A DNA stretch of 64,000 nucleotides from Deuterostichococcus epilithicus. Taxonomy: Eukaryota; Chlorophyta; Trebouxiophyceae; Prasiolales; Stichococcaceae. Positions 35,628 through 42,606 of the stretch are shown here, piece by piece (position 1 is the first letter of the stretch; the number at the start of each line of letters is the position of its first letter). The DNA lies in assembly GCA_033439295.1 (NCBI GenBank), contig JAVTLE010000015.1, positions 1,364,001 through 1,428,000 on the forward strand, read 5' to 3'. The notes below the pieces were generated by a model, which saw only the letters and a program-made list of their open reading frames with translations, was not told the DNA's origin and made no database searches. A program made the translations under genes and the position numbers.

Positions 35628-36147
35628 CATGGGCGATCATGCGGTGCTCTGGCTGCTGCACCGTGAGCGATGGCGGCTGCGGCTGCCAGCACTGCGCCTG
35701 CTGCTGTGGCATGCCGCCCTGCAGGGCGCTCGCCGGCACCGGCTGGTCCCATGGACGGCTGTTGCGCCACGGCGTTGGCTCCGACTGATCACGCCCCTGC
35801 CGCTGCAGTACTGACGCCTCCAGTCGTTCGCCTTGCATCGTCGCCGGCCAGTGCGCCGCCGGCGTCTGCTCATGCAGGCTGCTGGCCGCCGTCTCTTGGC
35901 CAGGCAGGCCACGCAGGCAGGAGACAGCGGCTGCTGTTGCGCACTGGATTTGGGCCTGCAGCTGCTGCGGCTCGGGTGGTGCGTCCCAGCGCTGCCTCCT
36001 ATGTATCGCCAGGCCTGTCCTGGTGGCGGAGTGAAAGTGCAGGCCGTTGCACAGAAGCGCTGGTGCAGCCGGCTCATGGTGACGCTGCTGGTGCGCCATC
36101 AAGTGTGGCGGCAGATCAGAGGCCGGCAAGATTCCCGGATTTGGCAT
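20258..36147 (-). CDS. Giant multi-B3 / RAMA-like chromatin protein
   Basis: Read as one gene of about 20 exons and roughly 3,500 residues. Exon 1 begins at ATG 36147 and has a run of 12 Gln (35625-35590). An Ala/Pro/Glu-rich exon (about 35214-33290) has a 13-Gln run. The LRR-like MWWNP module uses exons 32937-32749, 32198-32064, 31845-31757, 31530-31486 and 31328-31291. A Lys/Glu/Ala helix ending PPAKRAR begins at 31049. Then come three basic RKxPxxY motifs, eight B3-like domains (29130-23095), a Ser/Asp acidic stretch and a RAMA-like domain, stop 20258-20260. Donor and acceptor phases agree at the module junctions and at every junction checked from 28657 to 22194. Weak spots are the exon 1/2 border, the Ns at 30.2-31.0 kb and 21.34 kb, and the last third: an alternative terminal exon stopping at 22040-22042 would split off the RAMA part as its own gene. 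Nuclear DNA binding is inferred from the domains. Confidence 0.72.
22351..22398 (-). repeat. Perfect 24-bp tandem duplication in coding sequence
   Basis: Two identical 24-bp units. In the giant gene's frame they give the repeated octapeptide SAAPRLPR. Being a multiple of three, the duplication keeps the frame. Confidence 0.9.
23095..29130 (-). other. Array of eight B3-like DNA-binding domains, within the giant gene
   Basis: Approximate spans: 29127-28810, 28275-27965, 27690-27395, 27285-27000, 26689-26405, 26125-25765, 25690-25395 and 23405-23095. All share the B3 end pattern GW/W..V..ALxLxxGDxhxh followed by a last beta strand. Two classes are visible. Class B (domains 2, 3, 4, 6) starts with a F.V.LS..Y.G..C.IP pattern and has LxPGDVLxFxQEA then FHVxK. 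Class A (1, 5, 7, 8) has a LxLPxxxxxxW pattern, then GDxIxM and PLxLxI. The order is A-B-B-B-A-B-A-A. B3 folds bind DNA in plant ARF, RAV, LAV and REM proteins; target sequence here is unknown. Confidence 0.75.
29755..29775 (-). repeat. CAG microsatellite, 7 units (poly-Gln)
   Basis: Seven CTG units on the plus strand, read as seven Gln directly after an Arg run and the second RKxPxxY motif of the giant gene. Confidence 0.9.
31291..32937 (-). other. LRR-like module ending in MWWNP, within the giant gene
   Basis: Five exons join in phase (0, 0, 2, 2, 1). They read NTPIREFLALVRANSTKF, LKQYLGINARPSVINAVLDA, LEENTRVEVLYIQNFEE, EHLTRVLTKGRIWAVNVGEN, FRISREAWITFCDALPET, VGYMYVSEHHLMGSGLK, MRDHIRENRKKHSVHDPAVV and finally CIKNMWWNPSN. 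The repeating hydrophobic pattern is like a short leucine-rich repeat. I recall similar MWWNP-ending modules in other algal proteins but cannot verify that here. Function unknown. Confidence 0.7.
34293..34331 (-). repeat. CAG microsatellite, 13 units (poly-Gln)
   Basis: Thirteen perfect CTG units on the plus strand, read as 13 Gln in the Ala/Pro-rich exon of the giant gene. Confidence 0.95.
35590..35625 (-). repeat. CAG microsatellite, 12 units (poly-Gln)
   Basis: Twelve perfect CTG units on the plus strand read as CAG on the coding strand and encode 12 consecutive Gln near the end of exon 1 of the giant gene. Confidence 0.95.
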
Positions 36148-36889
36148 GGCTGCCCCAGTCCTTCCCGCGGCTGCATGCCGCGTGATTTGGCAGCTTTCTA
36201 GCCGACCATGGCGCTTCAGAACTTTCGATTTGTTGGGTGATTTGCTGGTTTTAGAAAGTCTTGTCCGCCTGCTGGAGCGAGGTGCCGCAAGTCAGTGCAT
36301 TGTTTTCAAATGATGGCTTTGCACGTGAAGCCGAAAATTTGGCCACGAAGGCAGGGGTCAAGACTTGCAATGCTTGAAGCATGCGATCCAAGCAGGTGCA
36401 CAAGGTAAGCGTGCGTACGCCATCCAGAAGACGACAAGTTTGAAGCTCGGGACGTGATGCACTCACCGAACACTGCAGGCCTCGTCGGCAAGGCACCAGC
36501 TTATTGCACGTCAGTGATGTGCGTTGGATACTCCTTGTTTCAGAAACCGTGTTGCCACGCGTTCTGCTGCTTCTGCAGCAACACGGCTGCGGTAAGGTTC
36601 ATAGAGTTGCGAATAACTTGGGCGCCCTGCAGCAAAATCTTGGGAGGCCCTTGTGCATGCAAGCCTGCCTTACAACGCACAGTACGCATTGCAACTGGCA
36701 CCTGACGCCTCAGAGGCCTGCCTTGCGCATCCCCAGCTGCTCTCTGAACGCGAAAGCCAAGGAGACATTGTACTGATTATCTTGAACGCGCCCCTCAAAA
36801 GCTTGGCCATATGCAGCTCAGCAAGTCGCATGTCATCCTGAGCAACCCATGCGGATTCTTTCATGCACCCTTCGTTCATCACAGCCGTG
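36148..36889. other. Divergent spacer, no supported gene
   Basis: About 740 bp upstream of the giant gene's ATG and of the first supported exon of the next plus-strand gene. It probably contains both promoters and perhaps undetected 5' exons of the plus-strand gene. No motif was recognised. Confidence 0.35.
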
Positions 36890-37885
36890 AGGGCTGCGCA
36901 CTGCACGCGGCCTTGCCCTTGCGGCACCTGCGGCAGGGCAGGCGACAGGTTGTCCTCCCGGCACCTTCGACACCCTCAGAAGTGAGTCAACACACAGGTG
37001 TGGGCACGGCACCGCCAGACACACGCATGACATTCCCACTCCGCATGCTCATGGGAGCCCGCAGCCACATGATGCTGAAGGCGCTTTGCCCCCTTCCAAA
37101 GCAAAGGGGGCCCCTTTGCAAACTGTTTGCTGTCTGTACGTCTCCAGGCCTGGATGCGCCAACGCTCTCACCGGTGACATCCGACAAGCAGCTCGACATC
37201 GAGGAGGCCTGGCTGGCAGAAATGATCCAGGCAAGCACCCTGGTGAATCTGGGCACAAGTACAGCGCTGTTGCCGCCCAGCCACACAAATGATACAGACT
37301 GTATACTCTTAATGCGACATTGCACCACCATTGGCTCGTGTTGCTGCCTCACGCTCCTGGATGCTGTGAACGCAGACATGGCAGGACGAAGAGTGGCAAC
37401 CCCAGAGCAACCATAGAGCATTGGGAGAAGCCGTAGGGAGGGTGAGGCATTCATCTCCCTCGTTGCATTGCTATCAATGCGTCACAGCTGTCACAGCAAC
37501 ACTTCGGAATCCGTAGTGCACAGGCGTACCGCGTGGTCCGGTCGTCCGGCGACAATGACATCGGCTCCATTCTTCTTGCCATCGCGACCGACCTGGAGAT
37601 GTTCTTTAGCACCACCACTGACACGTTCACAGGCAACTTCGAAGTTGCCAACAAGGTGAGACACGGCACACCACACTCGCATTATTGAAGTTACAACTTG
37701 ACGGTTGCTGGGCTGCCAATCCGCCAAGACAACTAGATCGGGTGCTGGTTTCGTTGCAGGCAGTAGAGTTGCTCATGTCGAACGATGGCCAGGAGGTCTG
37801 CTGCCAGAGCGCCGATGACACCAGGCGGCTTGAGACGGTTGGCACTGCAAAGTCGCGGCAGGAGGAAGCCGATGCTGCTGAGTAG
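36890..37885 (+). CDS. Unrecognised protein, C-terminal exons
   Basis: Not assigned to a family. The last exons are convincing. About 37148-37230 reads APTLSPVTSDKQLDIEEAW then LAEMIQ; about 37528-37654 reads AYRVVRSSGDNDIGSILLAI then ATDLEMFFSTTTDTFTG; 37760-37885 reads AVELLMSNDGQEVCC and an acidic Gln/Glu/Ala end EEADAAE with a TAG stop. The first of these introns appears to use a GC donor (CAG then GCAAGC) with a normal CAG acceptor and keeps phase 0. An exon ending near 36981 with a GTGAGT donor (GCPPGTFDTLRS) fits in phase 1. The start was not found. The protein looks soluble, with no membrane segment or clear domain. Confidence 0.5.
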
Positions 37886-38502
37886 CTACTGCTGCAGGAT
37901 CATCAAATTCGGACACTTTGGACGGGGTTTTTGAGTTGATTCGAGAAGGATATCTGAGTTAAATTGCTCAATGCCCAAAAAATGCTGGATGTGCTAGTGT
38001 ACAAGTCGGGCGAGCAGCTGTCATTGCATCTGAGCCGATAGGCACGACTCCGTGGCTGCTGCTAGGTCGTCTCGATGCCGCATCAGCGCGCCAGCCACTG
38101 TTGCGGGCGCAAAGCCCATGCTCTTCAGCTGGCGGTAGTTCCGGCAAAATTCTACGACCTGCACATCAAAACCGGACCAGCTCGCGAAACTGTCTCATTT
38201 CACAAATCTAATATCCTGAGATTTCAGGCCTGTTGCAGTGCAGCACAGTTTCAAGCTGCAATGCAGACCGGCGGATGCACACCTGACCCTGTTCCTCCTG
38301 GCCATCATGCGCTGCCAAGGCCATCGCCACCTCCTCTCGCTGCAGCAGTGCAGGTCACAGACTGTTCAAAAAGCACTTTTGCAGCTTGACATATGGACGC
38401 GTTGCGGGCTGCGGCTTGCAGAAACAACGGTGGCGGAACGACATATGAGCGCCTGGCGGCTGTGGCAAAGCGGCGAACCACCATCCACAACAGACCTATG
38501 GG
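37886..38502. other. Convergent spacer, no supported gene
   Basis: About 600 bp between two convergent stops. Short open frames exist on both strands but none with convincing composition. An additional 3' exon of the minus-strand gene near 38305-38490 cannot be excluded. Confidence 0.35.
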
Positions 38503-39091
38503 CTAACATGGCCATGGAAAAGGATTGAATTGGCCAACCTCGTAGCCCATCTGCATGTAGCGTTCCAGGACGAGCTGGAAGGGGTCGTCCACTGTCTGCG
38601 GTGCCGCTGCGCCCGAGCTGCTGGCGGCGTCCTCAGACAGCACCCGGCGCTCCAGGTCGAAGTCGAAGGCGGCCTGCGTGCGAGCGATCTGGTCCAGCCC
38701 CATCCGCAGCAGCACCTGCCAGGATGCCGCAGGATCTGATTTGCGGGGACCCGGCCGCTGTCTCGTTCATACCAGATTGCATGTTGGGCGATGGCATGGC
38801 AGTTGTGGAAACTCCTAAGGCACGTCAGCTGCCAGGAGCTTAGACTGGATAACTGCTTCCCACCGGTGGCATTGTACGGTACTGCTCGGCGATCTGCACC
38901 CGCAGCAGCGGGTTCTGCGAGCCCCCGCCGCTCGGCGACAACGCTGCGGCAGGCGGCGGCGGCGGCGGCGGATTCTGTCGCGACTGGGGATACGGGCGGC
39001 TGTTTGAGTGCTGGCCGAGCACCGGATAGAAGGGACCGTCGGAGCCTGACGCCACAGCCCTGTCGCCATGTCCCCGCTGGTCTGAGTACAT
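38503..39091 (-). CDS. Small unrecognised Pro/Ser-rich protein
   Basis: Two likely exons. The first starts at ATG 39091 (MYSDQRGHGDRAVASGSDG) and contains seven consecutive Pro followed by Ala and Ser/Gly, ending LLRVQIAEQ. The second begins after a CAG at about 38716 with VLLRMGLDQIARTQAAFDF, continues VDDPFQLVLERYMQMGYEV and ends PFPWPC with a TAG at 38503-38505. The second exon is helical and conserved-looking; the first is disordered. The intron donor is one of two closely spaced GTAC sites, so the junction is unsure. No family recognised. Confidence 0.45.
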
Positions 39092-39742
39092 TCCTGCCGT
39101 ACACTATCTTCTGCTTGCCTGTGGTCAATCAGTATTATTTGCTATCGGTGCAGCTCGGTGCTCACGAAGACGGTCTGCTGAGCCTCTGGCTGGCCAGCTC
39201 CGGACTGCTAGCTGCCTGTGTATACCAATGTATACCAACTTGTATGTTTCAGCGGGTGTGCCCCTCGGACCAAGGTCCGATGAGCGTGATTATCGATGCT
39301 GCACTGGGTGATATGCTACTTGAGAACTTGCTGCGGCAGCCGTCGTGCATTTTCGCTCGCTGGGCTGAAGCGAGGGAAGTGCGCTCCGACACCCTGATGA
39401 TGCCCCTGTTGCAAATTGCACTGATGGTCTGATGGCCGGACCCACCTATGGTGTTTCCACACTTGCAGCGATCCATGCTCCAAATCATATTCTGCAGAGC
39501 ACTACAGTGTCGTTTGCAGCCTGTGCGCGCCCGTGTGCATGTGCACATGGTGTATTGTGTGTAGCCATCAGCTAGGTCATAGCTTCAATTTGAAATTGAG
39601 AGGACAAGGGTACGACAAAACGACAGCCGTCGAGAAGACTACCGTGATACTGATGGTTGAATCATGAGCCAGCAAACAGCGCTGCTGTGACATAGCGCAG
39701 TGTCACTGGCAGCGCCAGCACCTGACCAACGCACACGGCGGC
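39092..39742. other. Divergent spacer, no supported gene
   Basis: About 650 bp between the small minus-strand gene and the SWEET gene. Less GC-rich than the genes on either side. No coding sequence supported; presumably the two promoters. Confidence 0.35.
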
Positions 39743-41331
39743 ATGGTGGATCCCGTCTTGCTGCTCACGGATGTTGCGCCCGCGCTCGGCGTCGTCACAG
39801 CAATCCTCCTATTCTTCAGTCCGCTGTCGGCCGCGCGCAAAGCGGTGGCACATGGGTCGCTGGGGGTGAGGTTGCCGCTGTGTTGCATTGTAGTGCAGAA
39901 TGCTGATCGCCTGTCAGGGACGGTGTCCGAATGGTGTCTTCTCCGAGAGTGCTTGGTGATCAAGCAGCCAATCTGCCAATGCCATCGTCCTCACGCCGCT
40001 GTCTCACTACACGCAGTCATTAAACCCCATTCCATTCCCCCTCGTTGCGGCAAACTGCGGTGGCTGGGTCGCATACGCCATCACAACCAAGTGCGCAGAG
40101 AACGCAAGAGCATATATACTCGTTAGTTCGTCGCTGTAACCCCGTAAACCTCGTCATGGTGAACCCTAGATGTCTGGTGGTAGGGACCCCTACGTCTTTT
40201 TGGCGAATGCCCCGGGCGTCGTGGTGGGTTTATACATGATGATGATCTCGCTGCGGCTGTCGGACACACAGGTGCGACACTGCGTACGTTTGATGTATGG
40301 ACCTGAATAACCATTTGGACCTATCGGCGGCGTCAAATTCTCATTGCCAACCAGCAAGTCTCGGCAAACTGTGCCCTGCGCGCAGACGGCCGACCGCATC
40401 ATTCTGCTGGTGCTGATGAGCGCCGCCCTCCTGGAGGCCGTGGGCTTCCTGGGTGCCATGGGCGTGCTGCTACACACCGACCTGAAAACGCTCTGGTGCG
40501 GCTGCAACCCTGCGCCGCCGTGACGCTGTGGGTACCCAAACATGCTCAGCCACGTGCCGCCGAATCCTGCGATTGCCATCAGCACCTACGGCAAATTCAC
40601 GACTGCCACTTGCCTGTTGACCCAGCGAAAAACGGTCCTGCTGCTCCAGGGGTCTCGTGGCGAATGGCATACTGCTCGTATTCTACGCATCGCCACTCAC
40701 CTCGTTGCTGAAGGTGTTCCAGACGCGCTCGAATGCCTCGATACACCTGACCATGGCCATCATGACGATCCTGAATGGTGCGATTTGCTCTGGTCATAAT
40801 CGTCATGTGCGTCAGCACCCATCCTGCTTGATCACGGTGTGGTCATGCTCTGACGTGCTGTGGACACGTTGTTGCTGTGGGCTTCTGCAGGAATATTGTG
40901 GGTGGTATATGGCTTGGCCATAAAGAATGCGTACATCTGGGTGAGATGCACCACTTTCCATGAAGCAAGGGAACCGGCGTGTAAATCGCCGATTCGCACG
41001 TCGCAACTCAGACGAGGAGGCCCACACCCGATATAGGAGGCCCACACCCGATATGTCGCGCAGGTACCCAACTCTGTGGGCGGCATTCTCGGGCTTGTGC
41101 AGGTCATTCTGTACATCGTGTTTTCCGGGAAACATCAAAGGTCAGTACCTCCCAGCCTCCTTGCTGCTTGTCCCATCAGCTGACACAATGCCCTGTGTGC
41201 TATCGTATATGTTTGAGTGTGTGCGCCATACTTTCAGACGCTGCAAGCATCAATCCTGCCACTGATGTGCAATGTGCGCCCACAGCGACATTGACGAGCC
41301 GCTTTTGGCTTCCCAGTCGGAGGAACCCTGA
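39743..41331 (+). CDS. SWEET (MtN3/saliva) sugar transporter
   Basis: Bidirectional sugar uniporter, 231 residues from eight exons, all in phase: 39743-39865, 40017-40090, 40184-40271, 40386-40495, 40650-40777, 40891-40940, 41064-41140 and 41286-41331. It starts MVDPVLLLTDVAPALGVVTA and shows seven membrane segments in the SWEET 3-1-3 layout. Signature parts are FFSPLSAARKAVAHGSLG, LNPIPFPLVAANCGGWVAYA, ANGILLVFYASPLTSLLKVF, LNGILWVVYGLAIKNAYIWV and PNSVGGILGLVQVILYIVF. Both Asn of the substrate pocket (in AANCGGW and PNSVGG) are present. The end, SDIDEPLLASQSEEP, carries an acidic dileucine-like EPLL, a possible vacuolar or endosomal sorting signal. An alternative last exon ending at 41265 is less likely. 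Confidence 0.93.
41015..41054 (+). repeat. Perfect 20-bp tandem duplication in a SWEET intron
   Basis: Two identical 20-bp units (41015-41034 and 41035-41054) lie in the intron before exon 7, ending only 9 bp before its CAG acceptor at 41061-41063. Confidence 0.9.
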
Positions 41332-41666
41332 CGCAAAGTATGAGCTGTGACGTTTGGGTTGTAGAAATCTGCCGCTGGCCTCAGCAGAGAGGGGTTGCCG
41401 CAGACAACAGTAGCGAGCTCAGGTTGCAGTCATGTATGCTGCACGATCCTGTTGCATGGTTTGATTGGTTGGAGCGTTGTGGAGATTGTGGAGCTGCTCG
41501 CAGTCGCAGGTTTCTCTAGGTACAGGTGATGTTCCGCTTTAGGAGTGATAGCAGCACTTCCATCAGCAGGATCATCAGCAGGAAAGATAGGCTTGTACAA
41601 ACCAGATGCAACTGGAACAAGAGCACGTCAAAACACTGAAGCACAAAACGACGCTAAGAATTGCAC
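41332..41666. other. Convergent spacer, no supported gene
   Basis: About 330 bp between the SWEET stop and the poly(A) signal of the minus-strand DUF3253 gene. No open frame of note. Confidence 0.35.
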
Positions 41667-41671
41667 TTACA
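41667..41671 (-). terminator. TGTAA poly(A) signal of the DUF3253 gene
   Basis: TGTAA on the minus strand about 20 nt past the SECIS-like hairpin, so the hairpin would lie inside the mature 3' UTR. Confidence 0.5.
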
Positions 41672-41689
41672 CCTGCTTCCAGCAACAAA

Positions 41690-41760
41690 GACGCCAGGTT
41701 TCTTCCGGGCAGCGCAGACCGCCGAAGCGGCTTGAAGCACCGCCATCATACCCTGGCACC
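41690..41760 (-). promoter_or_regulatory. Putative SECIS element (form 2) in the 3' UTR
   Basis: Lies 16-86 nt after the DUF3253 stop. Stem I pairs GGTGCCAGGGT (41760-41750) with AACCTGGCGTC (41700-41690), 10 of 11 pairs counting G-U. The quartet uses ATGA (41749-41746) against a GA-containing AAGA/GGAA (41705-41701). Stem II (TGGCGGTGC against GCGCTGCCC) holds about eight pairs with one bulge. Twelve nt after ATGA come the two apical A residues (41733-41732), then a mini-hairpin GCCGC-TTCG-GCGGT (41731-41718), as in form-2 SECIS. Read by eye, not scored. Confidence 0.72.
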
Positions 41761-41775
41761 GCCGCCGCTACATTC

Positions 41776-42286
41776 TCACCCACCTGCTCCGCCGGAGGCT
41801 TCACCTTCTTCCGAGGTGGCTTTGAGACGCAGGCGGATCGGACCCTTGAAGCTTGTCGGGTCTACAGGCTTTCCCTTCTGGGTGATGTCGATCTCGCCCC
41901 GCTGCGCCAGCTCCCGCGCTGCGGCCCACGTCGCCTCCATGAACGATCTCCAGTCTGCGCAGATGCGCACAGGATGATCAGATCGTGTGCGGTCATGTCC
42001 TTGCACATGCTGCTCGTGAGTGCCTTTGGATGGTCGCTGCACGGGGGAGGAGGGCACCTGGAACCTGCAGGCTGCGCGGCACCTCGGAAGGTCAGCAGCT
42101 GGCGCCTGGCCGCCGTGCACCCAAAATGTTCCTTATTTGCTGCTGCAGAACCTGATTTGTCACTGGTTCTGGCACGCTAGTGGGGCTCTGCTGCCGCTGC
42201 TGCGGGGCGCGCCGCTGTGTGTCCTGCCGGCGACGCTTTGGTGCTGCCTCACCGGCAGCCATGCTCGACGCACGTTTGCGAGGCAT
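41776..42286 (-). CDS. DUF3253 protein with in-frame TGA: candidate selenoprotein
   Basis: Two exons, 42286-42058 and 41954-41776, joined in phase 1 across a 103-bp intron. Exon 1 starts MPRKRASSMAAGEAAPKRRR, a basic nuclear-type leader, then VTNQVLQQQIRNILGARRPG, ASC, a TGA at 42092-42094, then PSEVPRSLQVP. Exon 2 gives DWRSFMEATWAAARELAQRG, EIDITQKGKPVDPTSFKG, PIRLRLKA and stops at TGA 41776-41778. DUF3253 proteins read ...CPSEVAR..., then DWR.LM...R, then I.VTQ.G.PVDP...GPIRLR. Homology continues straight through the TGA, which sits exactly at the family's Cys before Pro-Ser-Glu. No GT-AG intron can remove it: the only nearby GT and AG are 13 bp apart. With the SECIS-like element in the 3' UTR, selenocysteine is the simplest reading. 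Otherwise it is a 64-residue fragment with a broken tail. The family's function is unknown. Confidence 0.8.
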
Positions 42287-42606
42287 CGGCGGCCCAGGTG
42301 GTGCGCCCTGATCTCCTGTGAAATTGGGGACAGGGCATGCAGACTGGCTTAATCACAGCCCTGCCGACGTGCCAGCCTGAAAGTGGCCATAAAACCCTTC
42401 TTGGAGCGGGTCCGTGGCCTGGAGTGAACACGACGGATGCATGCAGCTGCATCACACAAGTGCCCAGGTGCACGACAAGGCGTCTCGGAGGAACATCGCC
42501 ATTCTTTCAAGCCTCCACAGCGACCAAGCTCTGCGGCTGATCGACAGAGGTCCTATACTGCAAGCTGCAACGGAGCTGGCACATAGTCTTGCAGACACCG
42601 AGCGCC
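42287..42606. promoter_or_regulatory. Shared spacer of a divergent pair (DUF3253 / COQ8)
   Basis: 320 bp between two divergent ATGs. No protein-like open frame. Expected to hold both core promoters; no motif recognised. Confidence 0.35.

Noticed and set aside
37091-37112. Perfect inverted repeat GCAAAGGGG-G-CCCCTTTGC as a possible terminator or operator
   Set aside because: It lies in an intron of a nuclear gene, where a bacterial-type terminator has no meaning; a 9-bp palindrome can arise by chance in such GC-rich DNA.
42092-42286. Reading the DUF3253 exon 1 as a complete 64-residue protein ending at TGA
   Set aside because: The family homology continues immediately after the TGA and across an in-phase intron, and a SECIS-like fold follows, so termination there is the weaker reading.
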